Under the pieces are notes generated by a model. The model was not told where the DNA came from. It did not search any database and worked only from the letters and a program-made list of their open reading frames with translations. Shown here in pieces: positions 1 through 8,388 of a DNA stretch of 64,000 nucleotides. The position numbers and the translations under genes are program-made. Source of the DNA: Clostridium sp. 1001271st1 H5 (GTDB lineage: Bacteria; Bacillota; Clostridia; Lachnospirales; Lachnospiraceae); NCBI RefSeq assembly GCF_005845215.1, contig NZ_SPHO01000021.1, forward strand, positions 1 through 64,000, in the 5' to 3' direction. The stretch's first letter is position 1; each line of letters starts with the position of its first letter.

Positions 1-50
1 GAAAATCGCTATGCCACAGCCTTGGCAGGCCATTGCGCAGCGATTTTGTT
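1..50 (+). terminator. Inverted repeat at window edge, terminator-like
   Basis: Nine bases at 2-10 (AAAATCGCT) are exactly complementary to 39-47 (AGCGATTTT). A second small stem, TGCCA/TGGCA, lies inside the loop. The 3' arm ends in a short T-run, so it could terminate a gene that lies before the window, or form an element-end structure. The sequence to the left is not available, which limits the call. Confidence 0.4.
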
Positions 51-80
51 CAATTGGAATTTTGCGAAGGAGAGGTTTCA

Positions 81-224
81 ATGAAAAAAATCGGTTTAGG
101 TATTGCGATACTACTTTTTGCTATCATAATTTCTCTTTGTTCATCAGGAATGGGGCTACTCGTTATCGGAATTGGGATTGTAGGGTTGATTTTTTCAATT
201 ATAGGATTTATAGAAAACAAGTAG
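81..224 (+). CDS. Small hydrophobic membrane protein, unknown function
   Basis: This is a 47-residue ORF that starts at ATG 81, with AAGGAGAGG about 8 bases upstream. An earlier in-frame ATG at 33 lacks a ribosome site. The product begins MKKIG, is almost wholly hydrophobic with two short membrane stretches (residues about 4-20 and 25-42), and ends in a charged ENK tail. I do not recognise a family. It lies just upstream of the IS110 insertion and 1.9 kb from an SdpI-like membrane protein; the two may once have been neighbours before the IS arrived. An immunity or stress peptide is possible, but that is inference only. Confidence 0.5.
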   Translation: MKKIGLGIAILLFAIIISLCSSGMGLLVIGIGIVGLIFSIIGFIENK

Positions 225-342
225 TAGGAGCTTCCTGTATAATAAAAAGCGTAGACGTTGAAAATTGAAAATACCTCAGAGTACAATAAGACTACTGACT
301 GGCAGGTTAGTAAAAATCTTATTGAACAGAGAGGTATCTACA

Positions 343-1635
343 ATGAAGTCTAACACACAGAACGCAAAAATTGAAGCTATTACAGAAAAAACTTTGGTAC
401 TCGGAATCGATGTTGGAAGTGAAACGCACTATGCCAGAGCTTTTGATTACAGAGGAATCGAGTATTCGAAGAAACCATTTAAGTTTAGCAACACAGAGGC
501 TGGATTTGTGACATTTAAGGAATGGATCCTGGATCTCAAAGATAGACATAAGAAGGATAAGGTGGTTCCAGGTATGGAACCGACTGGGCACTACTGGTTC
601 AATCTTGGAAAGTTTCTACAGGATAATGAAATGAAACCGGTTCTTGTGAATCCTCACCATGTGAAAAAATCAAAAGAACTCGACGATAATAATCCAACTA
701 AAAATGACCGTAAGGATCCGAAAGTTATAGCAGGATTAGTGAGAGAGGGACGTTACATGATCCCATACCTGCCGGATGGTGTTTACGCTGATCTTAGAAC
801 AGCATCAAACATAAGATTCCAGTTACAGGCGGAACTTACAAGAATTCAAAACAGGATCAGTCGTTGGTTCAATATATATTTTCCTGAATATAAGACGGTA
901 TACGGAAAGCCGGATGCCAAGAGCGGAATGCTGATCCTTAAAGCAGCACCACTTCCTGAAGATATCCTGATGTTAGGTATCGATGGAGTGAACCAGATCT
1001 GGCGGGATGCGAAGTTAAGAGCAGTTGGAAAAGCGAGGGCGAAGACCCTGATAGAAGCTGCTGAGCACAGCGTTGGAAGCAAAGAAGGTGCGGTGTCTGC
1101 AAGAATGGAAATCCGAATGCTTCTGGAGGACTATGAATCCAGAAATACGCGTCTACAGGAAGTTATGGTTCTAATTGAAGAACTGGTAAAAGGGATTCCG
1201 ATGGCTGAAAAGCTGTTAGAGATCAAAGGTGTGGGAATCAGGACAGTGTCAGGGTTCCTTGCAGAAGTAGGTGATATTAGCCGCTTCAACAATCCGAAGG
1301 AACTGCAGAAGCTTGCAGGATTGGCATTGGTTGAAAATAGTTCTGGAAAGCACAAGGGCGAGACAACAATAAGCAGACGAGGTCGAAAGAGACTCAGATA
1401 CCTGCTCTTTGAGGCTGCAATGTCGCTTGTGGCGAAGAACCCGGAGTTCAGGGAACTCCATAATTATTACACAACCAGGAGGCTGAATCCATTGAAGAAA
1501 ATGCAGTCGCTTATGGTAATTGCAGCTAAGCTGATACGAGTCTTTTATGCCATGTTGACTAAAGGTGCGGATTATGATCCGAAAAAGATGGTCAGTGACA
1601 TCAAGAGACCGGCAGTTTATCTACAGGCTGTGTAA
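343..1635 (+). CDS. IS110-family transposase (DEDD recombinase)
   Basis: This recombinase catalyses movement of the insertion sequence by a RuvC-like DEDD mechanism, guided in this family by an element-encoded bridge RNA. The 430-residue protein has the N-terminal RuvC-like domain: LGIDVGSE (first Asp), MEPTGHYW (Glu) and KNDRKDPKVIAGL (last two Asp). A C-terminal transposase_20 domain carries the helix-hairpin-helix-like stretch LLEIKGVGIRTVSGFLAEVG and the AGLALVENSSG region with the second catalytic serine. The start was set at ATG 343, preceded by GAGAGGT. The frame is open back to 265, but that start has no ribosome site. Length and motifs are complete, so it is probably active. The long 3' non-coding region suggests an IS1111-like layout, in which the RNA lies after the gene. 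Confidence 0.9.
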   Translation: MKSNTQNAKIEAITEKTLVLGIDVGSETHYARAFDYRGIEYSKKPFKFSNTEAGFVTFKEWILDLKDRHKKDKVVPGMEPTGHYWFNLGKFLQDNEMKPVLVNPHHVKKSKELDDNNPTKNDRKDPKVIAGLVREGRYMIPYLPDGVYADLRTASNIRFQLQAELTRIQNRISRWFNIYFPEYKTVYGKPDAKSGMLILKAAPLPEDILMLGIDGVNQIWRDAKLRAVGKARAKTLIEAAEHSVGSKEGAVSARMEIRMLLEDYESRNTRLQEVMVLIEELVKGIPMAEKLLEIKGVGIRTVSGFLAEVGDISRFNNPKELQKLAGLALVENSSGKHKGETTISRRGRKRLRYLLFEAAMSLVAKNPEFRELHNYYTTRRLNPLKKMQSLMVIAAKLIRVFYAMLTKGADYDPKKMVSDIKRPAVYLQAV

Positions 1636-1639
1636 GAAA

Positions 1640-2000
1640 GACAAGTAACTATAATGGAGGCTGTCATGTGGACAGCCACTGAATCAAGCGGAATGTAACA
1701 GATAACGTCCACTGATCACAGTGCTGGAACAGGAAGCGAGTCAGTAATCAATAATACAAAGAATGAGCCAGTAGTCGGAAGGAATATTTTCCATGGGGTG
1801 AGACCCCGTATAGGAGCATGGCTGACACCCTGGTTATGGGCAGGCAGGACGAAGGAAGTTAGGACCTCTGGAGACAGAGATGATCCTGGTGGATATAGGA
1901 GGTTAGCTGCCATAGAGGGAAGGGTATACACAAGGCCAGTAAAACGAAAACAAAGACGTTTTATTTCGTATACCATTCAACCACTATTTCAGTACCTGAT
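1640..2000 (+). ncRNA. Candidate bridge RNA region of the IS110 element
   Basis: There is no credible ORF between 1636 and 2103. The stretch holds several compact hairpins: GGCTGTC/GACAGCC at 1659-1677 (7 bp, 5-base loop), GGGGT/ACCCC at 1795-1807 and AAGGTT/AACCTT with a GAAA loop at 2044-2059. IS110-family elements are known to encode a structured RNA beside the recombinase gene that pairs with target and donor DNA. The IS1111 subgroup keeps it downstream. Position and folding fit, but the target-binding and donor-binding loops were not identified, so this is inference. Confidence 0.4.
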
Positions 2001-2103
2001 ACATCGAAATGCTCATAGCTGTGGCTTATTCGCTGAGATATGAAAGGTTGAAAAACCTTGAATTTTCAATAAAAAACACTTGATTATATGAGGAGGTGTT
2101 TTT

Positions 2104-2457
2104 ATGTATGGATTGCTTGTTTTGAATTTCATCATACCTTTTGTAATGGTTTTTGTAGGATATATCTTAAAGAAGCACCCGGTAAAAGATATGACATCAG
2201 GTAACGGATACAATACGCCTACATCCCGGAAATCACAAGAGCATTGGGATTATGCACAAAGCATAGCGCCTAATATTTTTATTGGTACTGGCAAAACATT
2301 AGGTTTGGTAGAAATCGTTTTGTGTATATCCTTACTTCTTCTTAATATTTCCGCACAGTCTACCGTATTCGCAGGAGTAGTCGTTGGAATTATTTTTCTG
2401 ATTTTGGGGTTTTATAAAACAGAAACAGGGATTACAAGTAAATTTGCGAACAAATAG
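2104..2457 (+). CDS. SdpI-family membrane protein
   Basis: The 117-residue protein has three predicted membrane segments (residues about 2-22, 62-80 and 86-106). After the first helix it has the SdpI-family signature TSxRSQEHWDYAQ (residues about 39-51). SdpI of Bacillus subtilis is both the immunity protein against the SdpC toxin and a sensor that sequesters its repressor. Shorter homologues such as this one usually lack the regulatory half. Start ATG 2104 follows an excellent AGGAGGTG at 2090-2097. The gene lies between the IS110 element and the mobilization genes. No SdpC-like toxin or ArsR-type repressor is seen nearby, so a stand-alone cargo or immunity role is the simplest reading. Confidence 0.75.
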   Translation: MYGLLVLNFIIPFVMVFVGYILKKHPVKDMTSGNGYNTPTSRKSQEHWDYAQSIAPNIFIGTGKTLGLVEIVLCISLLLLNISAQSTVFAGVVVGIIFLILGFYKTETGITSKFANK

Positions 2458-2598
2458 CTTTCCATCTTCGGGCCAACATGACCCGAACTTTCAAAACTGA
2501 ATACCAGCCGCCCACCGGCGGCACCACCGAGCAGGAAATCTTGAAACAGGTTCCCTGCTCTTTTTATGCCCGGACGCCGGGAGAAAGGAGGACACTGC

Positions 2599-4188
2599 TT
2601 GCCATGCCCGCACTTTGATGTGAAAATCATCCAGCGCAGCAAGCGCCAGTCAGCCGTTGCGTCTGCCGCCTATCAGAGCGGGGAACGGCTGTTTTCCGAA
2701 TACGACCAGAAACAGAAATACTATTCCCATAAAAGCGAAATCGTCCACACCGAAATCATGCTGCCGCCCCATGCCCCGCCGGAGTACGCAGACCGGAATA
2801 CCTTGTGGAACGCCGCCGAAGCGATTGAAAAACAATGGAACTCCCAGCTTGCCCGGAGGTTCGTGCTTGCCATACCGAGGGAACTTCCCCGGTCACAGTA
2901 CGCCGACCTTATCCGGGACTACTGCCGGGAGTTTTTCGTTTCCAAAGGCATGATTGCCGACTTTGCCATCCATGACAAGGGGGACGGCAACCCCCACGCC
3001 CACATCCTTCTTACCATGCGGGCGATGGACGAAACCGGGAAATGGCTCCCAAAGAGCCGGAAGGTCTACGACCTTGACGAGAACGGCGAGCGTATCCGGC
3101 TTGCGTCCGGCAGATGGAAAAGCCACAAGGAGGACACCGTGGACTGGAACGACCAGAAGTACGCCGAGATATGGCGGCAGGGCTGGGCTGACACGGCAAA
3201 CCGCTATCTGGAAGCCATCGGCAGCCCGGAGCGCCTTGACCTTCGCTCCTATGCCCGACAGGGGATTGATAAAATTCCCACCGTCCACATGGGGCCAGCG
3301 GTCAGCCAGTTGGAGAAGAAAGGCATACAAACCAACATCGGCAACCTGAACCGGGACATCAAAGCCGCCAATTCCCTCATGCAGTCTATCCGGCAGATGG
3401 TACGCAGCTTAAAGGGCTGGCTGTCCGGCCTGAAAGAGAAAAAGGCGGCGCTGCTGGAAGCGCTGGAACAGGCAAAGGAGCCGACCATCCCCGAACTGCT
3501 TTCCCGGTATCTGGATAAACGGAGCGAGGAACGCACCGACTGGACTTCCAAGGGGAAGCTGAAAGGCACTGTTGGAGATTTCAACAAGGTCATGGAAGCC
3601 CTTGACTTCCTGCGGCAGAAAGAGATTTCCACCGTGGAGAGCCTTGACGCCTATCTGGATGAAGCCAGCGCACAGGCCGTTTCCATCCGTGAGGAAATCA
3701 AGCCGATGGAGAAACGTGTGAAAGAGATTGACCGGCTGCTTTTCCATATCGGGAACTTTGAAGCAAACAAGCCGGTTCATGTGAAATATGCCGCTATCCG
3801 CTGGAAGAAACCCAAGGAGAAATATGCCGCCGACCATAAGGAGGAACTGGACGCCTACAACGCTGCCCTGCGGTATTTCAAGGTTCACCTTGATGGGGCG
3901 AAGTACAGCACAAAGAAGCTGGCCGGGGAACAGGCACAGCTTTCAGAGAATATCGCTTCCAAGACGGAAGCGCTGACTGCCGTACAGGAGGATGTAAAGA
4001 TTTTGCGGGATGTGCGCCACTGGCTCAATCAGGTTTTGCCATCCGAGCAGTACCGCCAGACCGCAGAGCCGGGAAAGAAACCGTCCATCCAGCAGGCAGT
4101 CAAAGGCCGGGAGCAGCGTATCCGGGAGGAACAGGCAGAGAAACGCCAGCAGCCCCGCCGCCAGCAAAAACAGGATATGGAACTTTAA
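2599..4188 (+). CDS. MobA/MobL-family relaxase of the IME
   Basis: This relaxase would nick the IME oriT and pilot the strand through a helper conjugation machine. The start is a TTG at 2599, seven bases after AAAGGAGG (2584-2591), giving a protein beginning MPCPHFDVKIIQRSKR, as in other MobL proteins. A longer open frame to 2566 lacks a ribosome site. N-terminal features include the catalytic Tyr region (SAAYQSGERL), the conserved FVLAIPREL and the metal-binding histidines in HDKGDGNPHAHILLTMR. The C-terminal two thirds are charged and helical, probably coiled coil. The last residues are basic, RRQQKQDMEL, and resemble the tails of two ICE proteins (see findings). It is first in an operon with the CHC2 and VapE genes. 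Confidence 0.9.
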   Translation: MPCPHFDVKIIQRSKRQSAVASAAYQSGERLFSEYDQKQKYYSHKSEIVHTEIMLPPHAPPEYADRNTLWNAAEAIEKQWNSQLARRFVLAIPRELPRSQYADLIRDYCREFFVSKGMIADFAIHDKGDGNPHAHILLTMRAMDETGKWLPKSRKVYDLDENGERIRLASGRWKSHKEDTVDWNDQKYAEIWRQGWADTANRYLEAIGSPERLDLRSYARQGIDKIPTVHMGPAVSQLEKKGIQTNIGNLNRDIKAANSLMQSIRQMVRSLKGWLSGLKEKKAALLEALEQAKEPTIPELLSRYLDKRSEERTDWTSKGKLKGTVGDFNKVMEALDFLRQKEISTVESLDAYLDEASAQAVSIREEIKPMEKRVKEIDRLLFHIGNFEANKPVHVKYAAIRWKKPKEKYAADHKEELDAYNAALRYFKVHLDGAKYSTKKLAGEQAQLSENIASKTEALTAVQEDVKILRDVRHWLNQVLPSEQYRQTAEPGKKPSIQQAVKGREQRIREEQAEKRQQPRRQQKQDMEL

Positions 4189-4257
4189 CCAATCAGGCGC
4201 TTGCCTTTCCTTTGTGAGAATGGCAGGCGCTTTTCTTGTATCAGGAGGATTTGCCTA

Positions 4258-4905
4258 TTGAATGTATTTGAAGCCGTGAAGCAGTCTGTTACCACCCGGC
4301 AGGCCGCCGAGCATTACGGCGTCCGGGTGGGAAGAACCGGGATGTGCGTCTGCCCCTTCCATGACGATAAGAACCCCAGCATGAAGGTTGACCGGCGCTT
4401 CCACTGTTTCGGCTGTCAGGCAGACGGGGATGTGATTGACTTTGTTTCCCGTCTGGAAAACGTCAGCCCCAAGGAAGCCGCCCTCATGCTGGCGCAGGAC
4501 TTCTCCATCCCCTATGAGGATAAGGAGCCACCCGGCAGAAGCCGTCCGAAGCGAAAGCCCCGTCAGGAAAGCCCGGAGCAGCAATTTAAGAGCATGGAGC
4601 GATACTGTTTCCGGGTACTGTCCGACTATCACAATCTGCTGCGCCGCTGGAAGCGGGACTATGCCCCCAAGACGCCGAACGAGGAATGGCACCCGTTTTT
4701 CGTGGAAGCCTTGCAGAAACAATCCCATGTGGAATATCTGCTGGATGTGCTGCTGTTCTCCGATATGAGGAAACGGGCTGCCCTGATTGCCAGCTATGGA
4801 AAGGAAGTGAGGAACCTTGAGCGGAGAATGGCAGACCTTGCCGCCCGAACTGCGGCAGGCCGTGATGGACACCATCGAAGCCGCACCCCCGCCCCGGAGC
4901 GTTGA
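4258..4905 (+). CDS. CHC2 zinc-finger (DnaG-type) protein
   Basis: The protein has a DnaG-like zinc-binding domain at its N terminus: CPFHDDKNPSM followed by FHCFGCQADGDVIDFV, giving the C-x2-H...C-x2-C ligand set. There is no TOPRIM catalytic domain; the rest (to 216 residues) is basic and helical. Such proteins accompany VapE-like ATPases in IMEs and probably help element replication or priming. Start TTG 4258 is nine bases after AGGAGG (4243-4248). An upstream in-frame ATG at 4201 has no ribosome site. It overlaps the next gene by about 89 bases, which implies translational coupling. Confidence 0.85.
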   Translation: MNVFEAVKQSVTTRQAAEHYGVRVGRTGMCVCPFHDDKNPSMKVDRRFHCFGCQADGDVIDFVSRLENVSPKEAALMLAQDFSIPYEDKEPPGRSRPKRKPRQESPEQQFKSMERYCFRVLSDYHNLLRRWKRDYAPKTPNEEWHPFFVEALQKQSHVEYLLDVLLFSDMRKRAALIASYGKEVRNLERRMADLAARTAAGRDGHHRSRTPAPER

Positions 4906-6217
4906 GGAAGTGAAAGCCATGCTGGAAAGCACCGAGAAAGGCGGCGTGCGCAACAGTATTCAAAACTGCCTGACGGTATTCCAGTATGACCCCATTCTTT
5001 CCGGGGCGGTTGCGAAAAATCTCCTGACCGAGCGTATTGACCTTCTAAAGCCCATCGGCAGGAAACGCAGAACCGGCAGCAAGGCCATGACCGATACGGA
5101 CATGAAATATATCCGGCTGTATCTGGAAAAGACCTACGGCCTGACAAGCGAGAAAAGGATAGCGGACGCCGCCGACCTTGCGGCAGACGCCAACAGCTAC
5201 CACCCCATCCGGGACTACCTGAACGGCCTTGTCTGGGACGGGAAAGAGCGTGTCCGCTACTGCCTGCGGCACTTTCTGGGAGCCGACACGGACAACTACA
5301 CCTTCCAATCGCTGCGGCTGTTCTTGCTGGGAGCCATCCACCGGGCGTTCTGTCCCGGCTGTAAATTTGAAGTCATGCTTTGTCTGGTGGGCGGTCAGGG
5401 AGCCGGGAAGTCTACCTTCTTCCGGCTGCTGGCCGTGAAGGACGAGTGGTTTTCCGATGATTTGCGGAAGCTGGACGATGATAACGTGTACCGTAAGCTA
5501 CAAGGCCACTGGATTATCGAAATGTCGGAGATGATTGCCACCGCCAACGCCAAGAGCATAGAGGAAATCAAGTCTTTCCTCAGCCGCCAGAAGGAGGTCT
5601 ATAAAATCCCCTACGAAACCCACCCGGAGGACAGGCTGCGGCAGTGCGTGTTTGGCGGGACTTCCAACGCCCTGGACTTCCTGCCCCTTGACCGTTCCGG
5701 GAACCGGCGCTTCCTGCCGGTCATGGTCTACCCCGAACAGGCCGAGGTACACATTTTGGACGATGAAGCCGCTTCCAGAGCCTATCTTGAACAGGTATGG
5801 GCGGAAGCCATGACAACCTACAAAAGCGGCGATTTTAAGCTGTCTTTTACCCCCGAAATGATACAGTACCTCAAAGAACACCAGCGGGATTTCATGCCGG
5901 AGGACACCAAGGCCGGGATGATACAGGCATACCTTGACCGCTACACCGGCAGCGCCGTATGCTCCAAGCAGCTTTTCAAAGAAGCCCTGAACCACCCCTT
6001 TGACGAGCCGAAACAATGGGAAATCAGGGAAGTCAACGACATTATGAACCACGGTATCACGGGATGGAAGTATTTCTCCAATCCCCGGATATTTGAAGGG
6101 TACGGCAGGCAAAAGGGCTGGGAACGGGAAGCCCCGGCAACGGGCGCTGACAACGGGCGTGAAAAAACGCCGGACGGATTTGTGGAGGTCACGGAGCAGA
6201 TGGAACTTCCCTTCTGA
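4817..6217 (+). CDS. VapE/VirE-family P-loop ATPase
   Basis: This 466-residue protein of the virulence-associated E family is probably a replicative ATPase or helicase working with the CHC2 protein. A Walker A motif, VGGQGAGKSTFFR, lies near residue 195, followed by an acidic Walker B-like region (HWIIEMSEM) and a conserved FGGTSNALDFLPLDRSGNRRFLPV segment near residue 290, typical of the family. The N terminus (about 130 residues) is variable and helical. Start TTG 4817 follows AAGGAAGTGAGG and lies inside the previous gene. It is the last gene of the three-gene IME operon, followed by a hairpin at 6286-6309. Confidence 0.85.
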   Translation: MSGEWQTLPPELRQAVMDTIEAAPPPRSVEEVKAMLESTEKGGVRNSIQNCLTVFQYDPILSGAVAKNLLTERIDLLKPIGRKRRTGSKAMTDTDMKYIRLYLEKTYGLTSEKRIADAADLAADANSYHPIRDYLNGLVWDGKERVRYCLRHFLGADTDNYTFQSLRLFLLGAIHRAFCPGCKFEVMLCLVGGQGAGKSTFFRLLAVKDEWFSDDLRKLDDDNVYRKLQGHWIIEMSEMIATANAKSIEEIKSFLSRQKEVYKIPYETHPEDRLRQCVFGGTSNALDFLPLDRSGNRRFLPVMVYPEQAEVHILDDEAASRAYLEQVWAEAMTTYKSGDFKLSFTPEMIQYLKEHQRDFMPEDTKAGMIQAYLDRYTGSAVCSKQLFKEALNHPFDEPKQWEIREVNDIMNHGITGWKYFSNPRIFEGYGRQKGWEREAPATGADNGREKTPDGFVEVTEQMELPF

Positions 6218-6240
6218 AAAATCCGGGGAAATGACAGCCG

Positions 6241-6426
6241 GTTGCCGACCCCGTTGCTATCCCGTTGCCGGGCTGGTTGCCGGGAAAAAGCCCGTAACTG
6301 CGGGCTTTTCTCCCCTCTGACAACCAAAGCAACAGAAAAATAAAAGAAAAAGTAATAAATAACCAAACCGCCAGACAGAGATTGTTTTCGAGGTTTTTTG
6401 AAGCCCGTTGCCGGACTTCGTTGCCG
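6241..6426 (+). repeat. Short interspersed GTTGCCG repeats
   Basis: Exact GTTGCCG occurs at 6241, 6264, 6276, 6407 and 6420, plus a GTTGCTA variant at 6252-6258. Three copies lie before the hairpin at 6286 and two after it, in the 250-bp intergenic stretch between the vapE-like gene and the next small ORF. Spacing is irregular (12-131 bases). The number is more than expected by chance in this length and could mark replication iterons or a protein-binding region. Confidence 0.5.
6286..6312 (+). terminator. Intrinsic terminator after vapE-like gene
   Basis: AAAAGCCCG at 6286-6294 pairs with CGGGCTTTT at 6301-6309 around a six-base loop, followed by TCTC. It ends the relaxase/CHC2/VapE transcript 70 bases after the stop codon. 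Confidence 0.7.
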
Positions 6427-6470
6427 ACCCTCTCCTGTCTGGCATATTTCATTTATGGAGGTAACTGCCT

Positions 6471-6668
6471 ATGGCAAAAAACAAAACAGAAATCCATGTC
6501 ACAACAGTATTTGACGGCGAACTGGACGCTACGGACGTTTTCGTGAGCCTGATTGCACAGAAATACAGCCAGAGAAATGATAAAGAATATCTTGCGAAAA
6601 AGCAAGATTTAGGATATAATAAAGACAAGGTTCAGAGTGACCGTGTTCCGTCTGGATTGTGCGGGTAA
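6471..6668 (+). CDS. Small protein upstream of the recombinase, unknown
   Basis: This 65-residue ORF has a clear GGAGGT about ten bases before ATG 6471. The first 45 residues are compact and polar (MAKNKTEIHVTTVFDGELDATDVFVSLI); the rest is basic. It resembles the short ORFs that precede TnpX-type recombinases in Tn4451-like IMEs, whose job is unknown; a directionality factor is a reasonable guess. Its 3' end contains a good promoter (6592-6620) and overlaps the first codons of the recombinase, so the tail may be constrained more by the promoter than by the protein. Confidence 0.65.
   Translation: MAKNKTEIHVTTVFDGELDATDVFVSLIAQKYSQRNDKEYLAKKQDLGYNKDKVQSDRVPSGLCG
6592..6620 (+). promoter_or_regulatory. 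Promoter inside the small ORF, for the recombinase
   Basis: TTGCGA at 6592-6597 and a perfect TATAAT at 6615-6620 are separated by 17 bases. Transcription would start near 6627, about 45 bases before the recombinase start, giving it a supply of mRNA separate from the small ORF. Confidence 0.65.
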
Positions 6669-6673
6669 CGGTT

Positions 6674-8338
6674 ATGATGAACGGATTTGAATATACAGGC
6701 GTAGACGCAATACTGGCAGGCAGCTTCCGGGCGGCTATCTATTGCAGGCTTTCCAAGGACGATGACCTTGACGGGGAGAGCGCCAGTATCGCAAACCAGC
6801 GGGCTATGCTGGAAACCTACTGCGAGAAGCAGGGATGGGAGGTTGTTGCAGTCTATCAGGACGATGGCTACACGGGGCTGAACATGGAGCGCCCCGACCT
6901 GAAACGGATGTTGAAAGCCATTGAGCGCAGGCAGATAAACCTTGTGGTCACGAAAGACCTGTCCAGACTGGGTAGGAATTACTTGCAGACCGGCTTCCTG
7001 ATTGAAGATTTCTTCCCCCGCAACGGCGTGCGGTATATCGCCATGAATGACGGTATCGACACCATGCGGGACAACAACGATATTGCACCGTTCAAGAACA
7101 TCCTCAACGAGATGTACAGCAAGGATATTTCCAAGAAGGTTCATTCCTCTTATCTGCTGAAAGCGCAGAAAGGCCAGTTTACCGGCTGCCTTGCCCCCTT
7201 CGGGTATCGGAAAGACCCGGAGGACAAAAACCATCTGCTGATTGATGAGGAAACGGCTCCCATTGTCCGGCGTCTGTTTGCGTGGGCGCTGGAAGGACAC
7301 GGCCCCAACTACATCCGGCGCAGGCTGGAAGATGAAAAAATCCCATGCCCGACCTACTGGAACCGGGTGCGGGGCTTTCGGAACGTGTCAACCAAGTGGG
7401 AAAAGAAAGACCCGGTAAACGGGCGGTATATGTGGGATTTCTCCGTGATTAAGGACATCCTGATGAACCCCGTCTACACCGGCGCTATCGCTTCCCAGAA
7501 GAAGGAATACCGCTTCAAAATCGGCACCATCGGGGAGAAGAAGCCGGAGGACTGGATTGTGGTGGAGAACCAGCATGAGCCGCTTGTTGACCGCAAGACC
7601 TTTGACATCGTGCAGCGCAAGCTGAAATCCCGGCAGCGCCCCCGCCAGACCGGGGAAATCAGCCTGTTTGCGGGGCTTATCAAGTGCGGCGAGTGCGGGA
7701 AGTCGCTCACTATCCGCTACACCAACGACAAGCACCCGAAGCAAATTTATTCCTGTAAAACCTACAATGCCTACGGCAAGCAGCACTGTACCCAGCACCG
7801 GGTTGAGTACGACACCCTTTACAGCCTTGTGCTGAACAAAATCCGGGAGTGCGCCAGAGCCGCCCTGATGGACGGGGAAGCCGTTGCCGGGAAGCTGACC
7901 GACACCTGCGAAGCCGAGCAGAAAGGCCAACGGGAAGCATTGGAGCGTTCCCTTACCAAAGACGAGGAACGGATTGACGTTCTGGAAAAGATGGTGCTGC
8001 GGCTGTATGAGGACATGGTTGCCGGGCGTATCAGCGAAGCGAACTTCAATCTGCTGATGGAAAAGACGCAGGCGGAACAGGCCGAGTTGAAAGCAAAGGT
8101 CACGGAAGGCCGGAAGAAGCTGGCCGATGAAATCCGGCTTGCGTGTGACGCCCGCCAGTGGGTGGAAGCCATTCAGGAATACGCCGACATCACGGAACTG
8201 GACGCCGCCACCCTTAACCGCCTGATTAAAGAAATCGTTGTCCATGAGAGCATAGACAGCGATAAGACAAGACACATTTCTATCGAAATTCATTTCAATC
8301 TCAAACCCATCCCGGAGGTGGAGCAGGTCACAGCCTGA
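6674..8338 (+). CDS. Large serine recombinase of the IME (TnpX-like)
   Basis: This is the integrase/excisionase of the IME. The resolvase domain begins with RAAIYCRLSKDDD (nucleophile Ser near residue 27), then TKDLSRLGRNYL and the NGVRYIAMNDGIDT region. The recombinase domain follows (PFGYRKDPEDKN...), then a zinc ribbon (KCGECGKS ... YSCKTYN ... HC) near residues 345-375 and a long coiled coil to the C terminus. At about 555 residues it is full length. Start choice is uncertain: GTG 6659, ATG 6674 and ATG 6677 are in frame and none has a strong ribosome site; 6674 was chosen because it leaves a normal leader from the promoter at 6592-6620. It is the last gene of the IME, 90 bases from the junction with the maff2 remnant. 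Confidence 0.92.
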   Translation: MMNGFEYTGVDAILAGSFRAAIYCRLSKDDDLDGESASIANQRAMLETYCEKQGWEVVAVYQDDGYTGLNMERPDLKRMLKAIERRQINLVVTKDLSRLGRNYLQTGFLIEDFFPRNGVRYIAMNDGIDTMRDNNDIAPFKNILNEMYSKDISKKVHSSYLLKAQKGQFTGCLAPFGYRKDPEDKNHLLIDEETAPIVRRLFAWALEGHGPNYIRRRLEDEKIPCPTYWNRVRGFRNVSTKWEKKDPVNGRYMWDFSVIKDILMNPVYTGAIASQKKEYRFKIGTIGEKKPEDWIVVENQHEPLVDRKTFDIVQRKLKSRQRPRQTGEISLFAGLIKCGECGKSLTIRYTNDKHPKQIYSCKTYNAYGKQHCTQHRVEYDTLYSLVLNKIRECARAALMDGEAVAGKLTDTCEAEQKGQREALERSLTKDEERIDVLEKMVLRLYEDMVAGRISEANFNLLMEKTQAEQAELKAKVTEGRKKLADEIRLACDARQWVEAIQEYADITELDAATLNRLIKEIVVHESIDSDKTRHISIEIHFNLKPIPEVEQVTA

Positions 8339-8388
8339 CCTGCCCCCGCCGGGGCGGTTCTTAAAAACTCCATAGATATTTCTTGACA

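Larger units (their letters stand above)
250..2070 (+). mobile_element. IS110-family insertion sequence (ends approximate)
   Basis: One DEDD transposase gene is followed by about 400 bp of non-coding but hairpin-rich DNA before the next gene. IS110-family elements lack clear terminal inverted repeats, so the ends cannot be read directly. The left end is somewhere between 225 and 342, and the right end is before the ribosome site of the SdpI-like gene at 2090. Two related AT-rich strings, TTGAAAAT near 258 and ATTTTCAA near 2062, may mark the edges. The element separates two small membrane-protein genes. Confidence 0.6.

Noticed and set aside
1716..1976. Small ORFs in the IS110 3' region
   Set aside because: Overlapping frames on both strands without ribosome sites in a hairpin-rich stretch; a non-coding RNA is more likely.
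6241..6426. GTTGCCG copies as a CRISPR array
   Set aside because: Repeats are only seven bases and spacing is irregular; no spacer structure or cas genes.
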